In this document: positions 21,993 to 35,150 of the stretch, piece after piece
How the letters are laid out: each line of letters opens with the position of its first letter
Position numbering within the stretch: the first letter of the stretch is position 1
Assembly: GCA_030762935.1 (NCBI GenBank)
Contig: CM060890.1
Location: 152,554,129 to 152,618,128 of the forward strand
DNA length: 64,000 nucleotides
Source: Hymenopus coronatus
Lineage: Eukaryota > Arthropoda > Insecta > Mantodea > Hymenopodidae
Reading direction: 5' to 3'
The notes under the pieces: generated by a model
Told to the model about the DNA's origin: nothing
The model's database searches: none
Seen by the model: only the letters and a program-made list of their open reading frames with translations
Position numbers and translations under genes: made by a program

Positions 21993-24900
21993 ATACTCAC
22001 ACAGATACTCACACATTAACTCACACAGATACTCTCACAGATACTCACACAGACACTCACACAAAACCTCACACAGATACTCACACAAATACTCACACAT
22101 TAACTCACACAGATACTCTCACAGATACTCACACAGACACTCACACAAAACCTCACACAGATACTCACACAGATACACACACATACTAACACAGATACTC
22201 ACACAGATACTCTCACATATACTCACACACATACACCCACAGACACTCTCACAGATACTCACACATATACTCACACAGAAACTCTCACAGATACTCACAC
22301 ACATACTCACACAGATACTCACACAGATACTCTCACAGATACTCTCACATATACTCACACACATACTCACACAGATACTCACACAGACACTCTCACAGAT
22401 ACTCACACATATACTCACACAGAAACTCTCACAGATACTCACACAGATACTCACACAGATACTCACACAGATACTCTCACAGATACTCACACATATACTC
22501 ACACAGAAACTCTCACAGATACTCACACAGATACTCACACAGATACTCACACAGATACTCTCACAGATACTCACACAGATACTCTCACACATACTCACAC
22601 AGATACTCACACAGATACTCACACAGATACTCTCACAGATACTCTCACAGATACTCACACATATACTCACACAGATACTCACACATACTCACACAGATAC
22701 TCACACAGATACTCACACAGATACTCTCACAGATACTCTCACAGATACTCACACATATACTCACACAGAAACTCTCACAGATACTCACACACATACTCAC
22801 ACACATACTCACACACATACTCACACAGATACTCACACAGATACTCTCACAGATACTCTCACAGATACTCACACAGAATCACACACAGATACACACAGAT
22901 ACTCTCTCAGATACTCTCACAGATACTCTCACAGTTACACACACAGATACTCACACAATCACACACAGATATACACACATACTCACACAGATACTCACAC
23001 AGATATTCTCACAGATACACACAGATACTCTTACAGAATCACACACAGATAAACACACAGGTACTCTCACATATACCTACACAGATACTCTTACAGATAC
23101 ACACACAGACACTCTCACAGATACACACAGGTACTCACCAAGTTACTCACATAGATACTCTCACAGATACACACACAGATACTATCTCAGATACTCACAC
23201 AGATACTCTCACAGATCCACACAAATATTCACACAGATACTCACAGATACACAGAAACGCACACAGATACTCTCACAGATATTTACACAGATACACAGAA
23301 ACTCACACAGACACACAGAAACTCACAAAGCTAACATAAACTCACACAGATACACAGAAACTCACACAGATACACTGAAACTCATACAGATACACAGAAA
23401 TTCACACAGACACTATCAAGGAAACTCACACAAATAATCTCACAATTACTCTAACAGATACACACACAGAAACACACCGATACCCACGCAGAAGCTCACA
23501 TACACACAGACACACAAAAACTCACTCAGATACCCTCACAGATACACATATACACACAGACACACAGAAACTCACACAGATGCTCACACAGCTACTCACA
23601 CAGATACGCACACAGATACACACACTGCAACACACACAAAAACACACAGCTATACACACAGATACACACATACACACAGACACACAAAAACTAACACAAA
23701 TACACACACAGATACTTCCACAGATACTCACACAGATAAATACACACACACTCACACACAGATACACACACACTGACATACACACAGATACACAAACAGA
23801 AACTCACACAGGTACACACTCAGATACTCACACAGATAAACACACAGAAACTCACATAGATACACACATACATACACACACAGACACACAGAAACTCACA
23901 CAGATGCACACATATACACACAGACACACAGAAACTCACACAGATATACATATACACACAGACACACAGTAACTCACCGAGAAAGTCACACAGATACTCT
24001 CACGGATACTCACACAGATACTCACACAGATACACACAGACCCACAGAAACTCACACAGATACACACAGACATACAGAAACTCACACAGATGCACACATA
24101 CACACACAGACACCGAATCTCACACAGAAATTCACACAGATACTCTCACAGATACACACACATACACACAGACACACAGAAACTCACACAGATACACACA
24201 GACACACAGGAACTCACACAGATGCACACATACACACACAGACACCGAATCTCACACAGAAAGTCACACAATTACTCTCACAGATACACACATACACAGA
24301 GATATTCTCACAGATACAAAATCAAATACACACGCAGATACACACACAGTTACTCACACTGAAACATACACAGATACTCTCACAGATACTCACACAATTA
24401 CTCTCACAGATACTCTTACAGATAGTCACAGAGATACACACACAGGTAACACAGATACTCACACAGATACACACACAGATACTCACACAGAAACTCACAC
24501 AGACACACACACAGATACTCACACAGATTCTCACACTGATACTCTCACAGATACTCACACAGATACTCACACAGATACTCACACAAACACTCACACAAAA
24601 CCTCACACAGATACTCACACAAACACTCACACAAAACCTCACACAGAAACTCACACAGACACACACACAGATACACACACAGATTCTCACACTGATACTC
24701 TCACAGATACTCACACAGATACTCACACAGATACTCACACAAACACTCACACAAAACCTCACACAGATACTCACACAAACACTCACACAAAACCTCACAC
24801 AGATACTCACACAGATACACACACAGATACTCACACAGATACTCACACAAACACTCACACAAAACCTCACACAGATACACAAACAGATACACACACAGAT

Positions 24901-26254
24901 ACTCACACAGATACTCACACAGATACTCACACACATACACCCACAGACACTCTCACAGATACTCACACATATACTCACACAGAAACTCTCACAGATACTC
25001 ACACATATACTCACACAGAAACTCTCACAGATACTCACACACATACTCACACAGATACTCACACAGATACTCTCACATATACTCACACACATACACCCAC
25101 AGACACTCTCACAGATACTCACACATATACTCACACAGAAACTCTCACAGATACTCACACACATACTCACACAGATACTCACACAGATACACTCACAGAT
25201 ACACACAGATACTCACACAGAATCACACACAGATACACACACAGATACTCTCTCAGATACTCTCACAGTTACACACACAGATACTCACACAATGAAACAC
25301 AGATATACACACACATACTCACACAGATACTCACACAGATATTCTCACAGATACACACAGATACTCTTACAGAATCACACACAGATACACACATACACAC
25401 AGAAACTAACACAGATACACACATACACACAGAAACTCACGCACACACACAGACACATAGATATTCACACAGATACTCACACATATACTCTCACAGATAT
25501 TCACACAGATTCTCTCACAGATAATCACATACACAAAGATACTCACCAAGATACTCACACAGATACACACACAGATACACACATAGAAACTCACACAGAT
25601 CCACACAAAGATACACACATACACACATAGGCACTCAGACACACAGAAATTCACACAGATGCACACATACACACAAACACACATAAACTTACACAGATAC
25701 ACACAGACCCACAGACTCACATAGAAATTCACACACATACTCTCACAGATACTCACACAGATACACACAGACCCACAGAAACTCACACAGATACACACAT
25801 ACACACAGAAACTCACACAGATACACACATCCACACAGAAACTCACGCAGATATACACAGACACACAGATACTCACACAGATACACACACAGATACTCAC
25901 ACAGATACTCTCACAGATACTCACACAGATACTCTCATATATACACACATACGCACAGACACACTGAAACTCACACAGATAGACACACAGATATTCACAA
26001 ACAGTCAGAAACTAACACAGATACACTCACAGTTACATTCACAGATACTCACACAGATATTCACACAGACACACACAGACACACACACAGATACACATAT
26101 GAACAGAAACTCACACAGAAACTAACACAGTCACTCACACAGATACACACACAGAAAATCACATAGATACACACACTAAGATATACAGATACACACATGC
26201 ACACACAGACACACAGAAACTCACACAGATGCATACATATGCACACAGACACAC

Positions 26255-26870
26255 AGACACTCACACAGATACACACATAGACACAGACACACAGAAACAC
26301 ACACAGAAAGTCACACAGATACTCTCACAGATACTCATACAGATACATACACAGATACACACAGACACACTAACAGATACATACAGACACACAGAAACTC
26401 ACACAGATACACACATACACAAAGATACTCACACAGACACACACAGACACACAGATACTCACACAGATAAACACATACACAAAGATACTCACACAGACAC
26501 ACACAGACACACAGAAACTCACACAGATACACACATACACAAAGATACTCACAGAGACACACAGACACTCACACAGATACACACATAGACACAGACACAC
26601 AGAAACACACACAGAAAGTCACACAGATACTCTCACAGATACTCATACAGATACATACACAGATACACACAGACACACTAACAGATACATACAGACACAC
26701 AGAAACTCACACAGATACAGACATACACAAAGATACTCACACAGACACACACAGACACACAGATACTCACACAGATACACACAGACCCACAGAAACTCAC
26801 ACATATACACGCATACACACAGAAACTCACACAGATACATACATACACACAGAAACTCACACTGATACAC
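26255..26870. repeat. About 308-bp tandem duplication in the CA array
   Basis: The block TCACACAGATACACACATAG, then GAAAGTCACACAGATACTC, then ACACTAACAGATACATACAG recurs with an offset of about 308 bp (26261 and 26569). Confidence 0.6.
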
Positions 26871-28189
26871 ACAGGCACACAGAAACTCACACAGATAATC
26901 ACACAGATACACACACAGATACTCATACAGATACTCACACAGTTACTCTTACAGATCCTCATACAGATGCTCTCTAAGTTACAGAAATACACACAGACAC
27001 ACAGAAACTCACACAGATACTCTCACAGATTCACACATACACACACAGATACTCACACAGATACACACACTGATACTCACACAGATACACACACAGATAC
27101 ACACACAGATACTCACAGAGATACACACATACACACAGAGACTCAGAAACTCACACAGATACTCTCACAGATACACACATACACTCAGACACTCAGAAAC
27201 TCTCACAGATACTCCTTTAGATACACATACACACATACACACACAGAAACACAGAAATTTACACATATACTCTCACCGATACACCCAGACACACAGAAAG
27301 TCACACAAATACTCTCACAGATACACACAGGCACTCAGAGGCTCACACAGATACTTTCACAGTTACACAGGTACACACAGACACACAGAAACTCACACAG
27401 ATACACATACACACACAGACACACAGAAACTCACGCAGATACGCACATACACACAGAAACTCACACTGATACACATACACTCACATACACACAGAAACTC
27501 ACATAGATGCACACATAGACACACAGACACACAGAAACTCCAACAGATACACACATACACATAGAAACTCACACTGATGCACACATACATACACACAGAG
27601 GCACAGAAACTCACACAGATACACACATACACGCAGAAACTCACACATATACACATACACACACAGACACACAGAAACTCGCACAGATATACACACAGAT
27701 ACACATACACACACAGAAACTCAAACAGATACACACACAGACACACAGAAACTCACACAGATTCACACACAGGAACACAGATACTCATACAGAAACTCAC
27801 ACAGATACACACACAGGTACACATATACACACAGATGCACACGCAGACACACAGAAACTCACACAGATACTCTCACAGATACACACATACACACAGACAC
27901 ACAGAAACTCACACAGATACACACATACACACAGAAACTCACACAGTAGCACACAGACACACAGAAACTCACATAGATATACATAAGACACACAGAAACT
28001 CACACAGGTACACACAAACACACAGAAACTCACACATATTCTCACCCAGATACACACACAGACACACAGAGACTCACACAGATACACAAATACACACAGA
28101 CACACAAAATCTCACACAGATACTCACACACATAGGCAAATACACACACACACAGAAACTCACACAGAAACTCACACAGATACACACAC

Positions 28190-28980
28190 AGATACTCACA
28201 CAGATGCGCACACAGATAAACACAGAAACTCGACCAGCTACTCCCACATACACACAGATACTCACACAGATACACACAGACACACAGAAACTCACACAGA
28301 TACACATACACACAGTCACACAGATACACACATACACAGAAACTCACACAGATGCACACATACACACACAGACACCGAATCTCACACAGAAAGTCACACA
28401 GATACTCTCACAGTACACACACATACACACAGACACACAGAAACTCACACAAATACAGACATACACATAGATACTCACACACATAGGCAAATACACACAC
28501 ACACACAGAAACTCACACAGAAACTCACACATATTCTCACCCAGATACACACACAGACACACAGAAACTCACACAGAAACTCACACAGATACACACACAG
28601 ATACTCACACACAGATACACACACAGATAAACACAGAAACTCGACCAGCTACTCCCACATACACACAGATACTCACACAGATACACACAGACACACAGAA
28701 ACTCACGCAGATACACATACACACAGTCACACAGATACACACACAGACACACAGAAACTCACACAGAAACTCACACATATTCTCACCCAGATACACACAC
28801 AGACACACAGAAACTCACACAGAAACTCACACAGATACACACACAGATACTCACACAGAAGCGCACACAGATAAACACAGAAACTCGACCAGCTACTCCC
28901 ACATACACACAGATACTCACACAGATACACACAGAAACTCACACAGATACACATACACACAGTCACACAGATACACACAT
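28190..28980. repeat. Triplicated block with CTCGACCAGCTACTCCC landmark
   Basis: The rare motif CTCGACCAGCTACTCCCAC occurs three times (at about 28230, 28641 and 28885). Each is preceded by GATAAACACAGAAA and followed by ATACACACAGATACTCACAC. Spacings of 411 and 244 bp show unequal duplications. Confidence 0.7.
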
Positions 28981-29320
28981 ACACACAGAAACTCACACAG
29001 ATGCACGCATATACACACACAGACACACAGAAACTCACTCAGATACACACACACACATAAACCCACACAGATACACACAGGCACACAGAAACTCACACAG
29101 ATACACACACAGAGAAACTCACACAGATATATACATACACACAGTCACTCACATTTAGACACACACAGATACTCACATATAGACACACATAGATACACAC
29201 AGGTACACACAGCCACACAATTACACACACAATACACACTGACACACACAGACACAGTCACTCACAGACATACTCACACACAGACACGTACATGCAGACA
29301 CACACATATGCACACACAGA

Positions 29321-29440
29321 TTTGAATCTAAATTTTGTATTTATTCTGATGGTCTCAAAAAGCAGTGAAATGTCGGTATCGAATTTTTGGGTGAAATGCA
29401 ATATTTTCTCTGTGTACTGACAACCTGCTAGAGACAGTAA
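29321..29440 (-). mobile_element. R1 reverse copy, head part (right of the CA array)
   Basis: GATGGTCTCAAAA, then GTGAAATGTCGGTATCGAAT and TTTTTGGGTGAAATGCAATA, match the segment between the (CA)n tract and the head in other reverse R1 copies (for example 5765-5830). The head palindrome is decayed (TTCTCTGTGTACTGAC...TAGAGACAGTAAAA). It is the other half of 16412-17046. Confidence 0.75.
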
Positions 29441-29707
29441 AAGCTGAAAGATTGACGGAAGAATGGCTAGAGCGCTATTAGTTTTAGCAGAAACAAAGCA
29501 AACACTATTAGCGTGTAATGAACTCCCTGATTGTATAGCAGCTAGCGATTAAGGAAACTGATTTTACCGTCGAGCAATCCTCTCCAGACAGAGCTTTTAG
29601 TCTCGACATCTGCTTTCTTACATTCACATCACTTTCTCTCCCCCTTATGGCACATATCGTCTTAATACTTCACTCTACAAACACTTAACGAAACAAAAAT
29701 ATCTTAT
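29441..29707. other. Unassigned intergenic stretch
   Basis: About 270 bases not resembling R1, R2 or the satellites. It contains a TTACATTCACATCACTTTCTCT segment (about 29619-29640; key part CACTTTCTCT) resembling an isolated R1 tip. Confidence 0.35.
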
Positions 29708-30085
29708 ATGTTACACTCACATGACTTTCTCTAGCTGCTCTATAAACAAACTTCTTACAAAAGATTACTCATTTTTCTACACAATGATAATCGAGATAAA
29801 CATTAGCAGAACGTTCTTATTACTTAGTTCCTTATAAGTAGAAGGGAACTAAAGGAATGTGCTATATTAAAGTGATAGTCAAATGTTTTAAAAGCTGTAG
29901 CTATACGATTGTCATTGCAAATCGCTTTATCCTAGTACATTCCCATATTTCTTCAAGGAAGCAAGTAATAAGACTATTTCTGTTATGTTTAGCTTGACTA
30001 GCACGAAGCAGTTAAAAGCATAAACTTTTGTAAGCTAAGTTCTTTGAATAGCAGCTAAAGAAGTTCATGTGAATGGAACTAACCA
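29708..30085. mobile_element. Small R1b fold-back
   Basis: The left arm is reverse R1b from a TACACTCACATGACTTTCTC tip. The right arm is forward R1b ending in GAAGTTCATGTGAATGG. About 150 bases pair around a centre near 29930. The left arm extends about 70 bases further into the body than the right. The layout is like 1380-2730, with tails outward and bodies joined. Confidence 0.6.
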
Positions 30086-30241
30086 TTTCTTCGATATTCA
30101 TTGTTATTGATTTCAATTTTAAAATACTTATACTATTCTTAAACAGGAAGTCGTCGTCCATATTTCTTTTGTTTTTCTCTTAAACTTGCAGAGAAAGGAA
30201 TTTCAGTGAAAATCGCATAGCAAAAGCTTTTAAAATATTAT
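30086..30241 (+). mobile_element. R1b forward internal fragment
   Basis: TCGATATTCATTGTTATTG, ACAGGAAGTCGTCGTCC and GGAATTTCAGTG match the middle of R1b. Both ends are missing. Confidence 0.5.
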
Positions 30242-30670
30242 ACTTTCTTTTTTGCTATCCTAGTCCAAATGTACATAGGTGGAGAAGGTATTGTATTCCG
30301 CCCAAAATTCTACACCAAGATTTCACCGAAATTACAAGTTTTGGTGCTCCCTGAATACAGAAAGTCCATCAACAAAATGTCGCGTGAACTCTCGTACCAA
30401 ACTTGGCATTCAGATTGAGTATCTTCCAAGCGTGTGACTCAAAGGTTTTCAGGAAACCCCCGTCCCCCAACTACTCTTAACTTGAAACATGTTTCGAAAA
30501 TGGCTCTAACGATTTTTATTAATATCCAATATCGTTAAGACAAACGAAATAAACATCTGGGAATAGCCTCGGAGCAGCTGTTCATTCTTGGTCACTCGTA
30601 AGGCGTAAGAGGCAAATAAATATTTAATACAGTAAAAAAGTTAAGAGCTAATTAAAACACAAATTTTATT
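30242..30670 (+). mobile_element. R1 forward, head half, interrupted
   Basis: Decayed forward R1 from ACTTTCTTTTTTGC and GTACATAGGTGGAGAAGG through the body to AATTAAAACACAAATTTTATT, with its TG tract lost. Another forward R1 begins at 30671, and the missing tail half does not resume afterwards. Confidence 0.6.
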
Positions 30671-31538
30671 ACTTTCTCTACACGTACATGTACATACCAT
30701 ACAAGGAAGCTATTGCATTCTGCAAAAAAAAAAAAAAATCGATTTCGAGATTGCACCGGCAATAGACGTTTTAGGGTCCCTTGTATAAAAAAAAGCATTT
30801 TTAGAAAAAGGTCATTTTGTGTATGTGTGAACTCAGTAACTCAAAAGCAAGAATTCAGTTAAATACCAAACTTGGTATATAAGTATGATATCTTCCAAGG
30901 ATACGACACGTAGATTTTTAGGAAAATATTTCCACCCAAAATTACCCTTTACATAGAGTATGTTTCGAAAATTTTGATTTTCTAAAAAAATGGCTCTAAC
31001 GATTTTGATTAAAATCATGCACCTATGTTAAAGATATTTTCATGACAAATAAAATGTACATCTTGAATTTTTTGGGAATAGCCTCTGAAGACTAGTTTAT
31101 ACTGGATGGATTTTTCCGAATTTTGCATAACTGCTAAACCGTAAGAGATGGACAAAAACTTACCACCCAGAAAATGTAGAGCATATTAAAACACATCATT
31201 TATGTTATATACAATTTTTTCGTGTGGTTGGTTGTTTTTAAGATATTCCTATTTTTAGTTTCAGCTTTAAAAAACTTTGGCATATTTTTCTCATACAGGA
31301 ATTTGTCAACTCCTGCACATACAAGCAAAGGAACTTCAGTCACATAGCAACCAGCTTTTGACTATTACTTTAACTTATGGTACTCCCTTATTTCTGTTCT
31401 GCTTACAAGGAAGCAAGTAATAAGACTATTTCTGCTATTTCTTCTCGATTAGCTTAAAGTAAATAGAAGCATAAGCTTTTTAACAATAATTTGTTTCAGA
31501 GGTGTAGAGAAAGTCATGTGAATGGAACACATCAGATT
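30671..31538 (+). mobile_element. R1 forward, full length
   Basis: Complete copy from ACTTTCTCTACACGTACATG to GTAGAGAAAGTCATGTGAAT and ACACATCAGATT. The internal TG tract is almost gone (TTTTGTGTATGTGTG, about 30814), unlike most copies. Confidence 0.8.
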
Positions 31539-31803
31539 TTTTAATAAGCTGAGCAGTGTCCTCTCGTACGTATTAAAAACACTCGGTATAAAAATTCTAT
31601 AGCCTGGTCATAGTTTTGTAGCTGTTACTTTTTCCGTAAGTGTCATTTGTCAATCAGAAAACTGCCGTAAAGATGATGATATTGACCGTCTGTGGTGCAT
31701 CTGTCTGTCCATCAATGTTAAGATATGCTGAGATGTGAAGTAGCGCCGGTAGAGAGAGAGGGAGAGAGAGAGAGATTACGGGCTGAGACATCTTTGTCTC
31801 CAT
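31539..31803. other. Unassigned stretch with a short (GA)n tract
   Basis: No repeat match. A (GA)n-rich run lies at 31750-31775. No credible gene. Confidence 0.4.
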
Positions 31804-32229
31804 GCATCATCATCATCATCATCAGCAACATCATCATTATCAAAATCATCATAAAAATCATAATTATCAACATCATCTTACTATCAACAGCATCAACATC
31901 AGCAACATCATCATTGTCAACATCATCAGCATCATCATCATCATCAACAACATCATCAGCAGCAGCAACATCATCAGCAACATCAACATCACCATCAACA
32001 ACATTATCAACATCATCAGCAACATCATCAGCATCATCATTATCAACATCAACAACATTATCAACATCATCATCGACAACATCATCATCATCAACAACAT
32101 CATCACCATCAACAACATTATCAACATCATCATCGACAACATCATCATCAACTTCATCAACATTATAATCGCCATCAACATCATCATCACCATATTTATC
32201 AACAACATCATTATGATCATCATCAACAT
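31804..32229 (+). repeat. Imperfect ATC/CAA trinucleotide array, about 430 bp
   Basis: Runs of CATCAT interrupted regularly by AACATC, AGCAAC and ATTATC triplets. Phase is kept almost throughout, which leaves several frames open on both strands (His/Asn-, Ser/Thr- and Met/Leu-rich). A 24-base block (ACATTATCAACATCATCATC region, about 32053-32090 and 32115-32150) is repeated. I treat the frames as artefacts of the triplet period. Confidence 0.85.
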
Positions 32230-32776
32230 GAGTACTCGCTTCTACTCAAAACCAAGCTCAGAGTCAAACAGCGACCATAAATAAAACTCAGTTTCAGTTT
32301 ACAATATCACTTTCTATCTAGAGAATAGGACAATCTAGAGGATGGTGAAGGAGCAGGGCTAGGTGTACTATCCATTAGTGGTGAGGCTACTAAATATCGA
32401 TGTATTCGACTGTTGGATGTCGTCGAGATGTATCGAAACCTGGATGTTGTATTCGAATCCTTGACTCGGATGAGTGCAGGTGCACCGAACTGATTCGAGA
32501 TGTGGTCTGGAGACGGTGCTGGCGTGGCTACATCTCATACGCTTGGGGACTGGGCGCGAACGGCGCTGCATTCTGCTCACTAATAATAAACATAGCAACT
32601 AACGAATAATTAATTTTATTTTGTAAAACAATTTTCGGATATGTTTTTCATTGACAATGTGCATGTGAAAACGCAATGAGTGTGTACAATTAAAATTGAG
32701 TACTCCTTGCTTAAAACAATATAACTTAACATTTCTGTGTTCTAAGAAAACCTGTTCCTCGCATGATTAGCTTTAA
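32230..32776. other. Single-copy-looking stretch with a GC-richer patch
   Basis: Between about 32400 and 32580 the sequence is richer in GC and CpG than anything nearby. Frames of 69 codons (+, 32400-32609) and 76 codons (-, 32368-32598) cross it, but I recognise neither product and neither has supporting signals. It could be part of an exon or an old element. Confidence 0.35.
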
Positions 32777-33030
32777 GGGCCATTCACATTGACAATTAAC
32801 CTAGACGCCTTGAAATAAAATATAGACACAGAATTAGATGCACAATGAGCATTCTCACTGGCAAACGAAAACGTAGGCAATAACCAATCAGAAATTAAAA
32901 CAAGTGAAGTGCGCCTTGAGAGTGAATAGCAAACTAATTTGGACCTTGACTCAAAATCTTGGCGTTTACAAGATTCTATGTTAACGTACTAGGTTATGTT
33001 TACGTCAATGTAGCCAATGTGAATGAGTCT
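32777..33030. mobile_element. Candidate MITE, about 254 bp
   Basis: The left end GGGCCATTCACATTGACAA and the reverse complement of the right end (GACTCATTCACATTGGCTA) share CATTCACATTG with a similar next few bases, and AACCTAG occurs just inside both. The interior does not encode a protein. The outermost bases differ and no target duplication is clear, so this is a decayed or mis-bounded candidate. GGGCCATTCACA-like ends would be reminiscent of PIF/Harbinger-type MITEs. Confidence 0.4.
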
Positions 33031-33280
33031 ACACACATATAGGCTGCAAGCTTCTGTGTCACGTTACGTCTACGATTGATAATGACCGTTTGCAATGAAA
33101 GCATACACATCAAAACGATCGTGCAGGACACGCAATTGTTGAGGGGTCATCCTAACAGCACTAATACAACAATATACTGTATCTATCCGAATTTTCAATA
33201 CTGGCGGCGTATGCAGAAAATAGAAAACCTAGCATCTAATTGTTAACGTCCATCATTGGAACAACTGAATGGTTCACCTA
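33031..33280. other. Unassigned sequence before satellite S2
   Basis: About 250 bases without repeat match or gene. The last 20-30 bases (GAGCACAAGGCGACTGACA) may be a decayed S2 monomer. Confidence 0.35.
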
Positions 33281-34109
33281 AGAGCACAAGGCGACTGACA
33301 ATACCGTAACATAACAATGCCAGCTAAGTTAAAAACGATAGTGAGTACACGGCTTGCATTCCAGTGTAGATAACGTAACATAACAATACAAGCTGAGTTG
33401 AGAACCTCAATGAGTACAAGGCTTGTATTGCAGTGATGATAAGGTAACATAACAATACAAGCTACTTGAGAACCTCAATGAGTACACGGCTTGCAGTCCA
33501 GTGATGATAAGGTAACATAACATAACAAGCTGAGTTGAGAACGTCAATGTGTAAACGGCTACTATTGCAGTGATGATACCGTAACATAACAATACAAGCT
33601 AGTTGAGAACCTCAATGAGTACACGGCTTGTATTCCAGTGATTGTAATGTAACATAACAATACAAGCTAGTTGAGAACCTAAATTAGTGCATGGCTTGTA
33701 TTGCAGTGATGATACAGTAAAATAACAATACAAGCTAGTTGAGAACCTCAATGAGTACACGGCTTGTAGTCCAGTGATGATAAGGTAACATAACAATACA
33801 AGCTGATTGAGAACCTCAATGAGTAAACGGCAAGTATTACAGTGATAATACCGTAACATAACAATACAAGATAGTTGAGAACCTCAATGAGTACACGGCT
33901 TGTATTCCAGTGATAATAAGGTAACATAACAATACAAGCTAGTTGAGAACCTCAATGAGTACGCGGCATGTATTGCAGTGATGAAAAAGTAACATAACAA
34001 TACAAGCTGAGTTGAGAGCCTCAATGAGTGCACGCCTTGTTTTCCATTGAAGACACCTTAACATAGCAATACAACCTGTGTTGAGATCCTCAATGAGTAC
34101 AAGGCTTGT

Positions 34110-34440
34110 ATTGTAGCCATTATAAGGTAACACAATACAAGCTAAGCTGACAACCTCAATGAGTACACGGCTTGTATTGGAGAGATTATAAGGTACCACA
34201 ACAATACAAGCTAAGCTGACAACCTCAATGAGTACACGGCTTGTATTGGAGTGATTATAAGGTACCACAACAATACAAGCTAAACTGACAACCTCAATGA
34301 GTACACGGCTTGTTATGGAGTGATTATAAGGTAACACAACAATACAAGCTAAACTGACAACCTCAATGAGTACACGGCTTAAATTGGAGTGATTATAAGG
34401 TAACACAATAATACAAGCTAAGCTTACAACCTCAATGAGT
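34110..34440. repeat. Locally homogenised S2 monomers
   Basis: About five consecutive monomers share AGCTAAGCTGACAACCTCAA or AAGCTAAACTGACAAC and GGAGTGATTATAAGGTA, variants rare elsewhere. This indicates recent local expansion. The related region near 37440-37490 has only one such unit. Confidence 0.7.
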
Positions 34441-35150
34441 ACACGGCTTGTATTCCAGTGATGATAACGTTAAATAACAATACCAGCTGAGTTGACGACT
34501 TCAATGTGTACACGGATTGTATTGCAGTGATGATATGGCAACATAACAATACAAGCTGAGTTGAGAACCTCAATGACCATATGGCTTGTATGCCAGTGAT
34601 GATACCGTAACATAACAATACAAGCTGTGTTGAAAACCTCAATGTGTACACGGCTTGTATTCCAGTGATTGTAACGTAACATAACAATACAAGCTGCGTT
34701 GAGAACCTCAATGATTACACGGCTTGTATTGCAGTGATGATACCGTAACATAACAAACAATACAAGCTAGTTGAGAACCTCAATGAGTACACGGCTTGCA
34801 TTGCAGTGATGATAAGGTAACATAACAATACAAGCCGACTTGAGAACTTTAATGAGTACACGGCTTATTTTCCAGTGAAGACACCGTAAAATAACAATAC
34901 TAGATGAGTTGAGAACCTCAATGAGTACACGGATTGAATTGCAGTGATGATATGGTAACATAACAATTCTAGCTGAATTGTGAACCTCAATGAGTGCACG
35001 GCTTGTATTGCAGTGCTGATACCGTAACATAACAAATATAAGCTTTTTGAGAACCATAAAGAGTACACGGCTTGTATTCCAGTGATGATAAGGTAACATA
35101 ACAATACAAGCTGAGTTGAGAACCTTGTATTGCAGTAATGATACCGTAAC
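34441..35150. repeat. S2 segment duplicated at 37506-38180
   Basis: Monomer order and private variants (AACGTTAAATAACAATACCA, GACCATATGGCTTGTAT, TTTCCAGTGAAGACACCG) recur about 3.06 kb downstream, with substitutions and small indels. It is an older duplication than the blocks further right. Confidence 0.65.

Larger units (their letters stand above)
17047..29320. repeat. 12.3-kb CA-rich array, expanded R1 microsatellite
   Basis: Low-complexity A/C-rich sequence on this strand, with G almost only in GACA or GATA. It has sub-domains: ACACAGACACAT types (17.05-19.7 kb), GATACACACA types (19.7-21 kb), a 12-base ACTCACACAGAT type (about 21.8-25.4 kb) and mixed CAGAAACTCACACAGATAC types (25.4-29.3 kb). 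Nested larger duplications occur throughout. All long frames on either strand (VCVCLCV or HTQIHTQ type) are by-products of stop-free short periods. R1 sequence at both borders identifies the origin. Confidence 0.9.

Noticed and set aside
20640..22019. 459-codon plus-strand frame rich in Thr, His and Gln
   Set aside because: Same cause: stop-free short repeat. Composition is fixed by the ACACAGATAC-type unit and other frames are also open.
17047..29320. Telomeric or subtelomeric repeat
   Set aside because: No TTAGG or TTAGGG-type telomere units, and the array is embedded in one R1 copy on both sides.
31725..32284. His/Asn-rich, Ser/Thr-rich and Met-rich frames over the ATC array
   Set aside because: Several frames on both strands are open simultaneously because of the triplet repeat. 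No flanking coding sequence.
32440..32475. TATTCGAATCC, similar to a Pol III B box (tRNA or SINE)
   Set aside because: No matching A box at proper spacing, no cloverleaf, no T-run or A-tail. Only the core TTCGAATCC fits.
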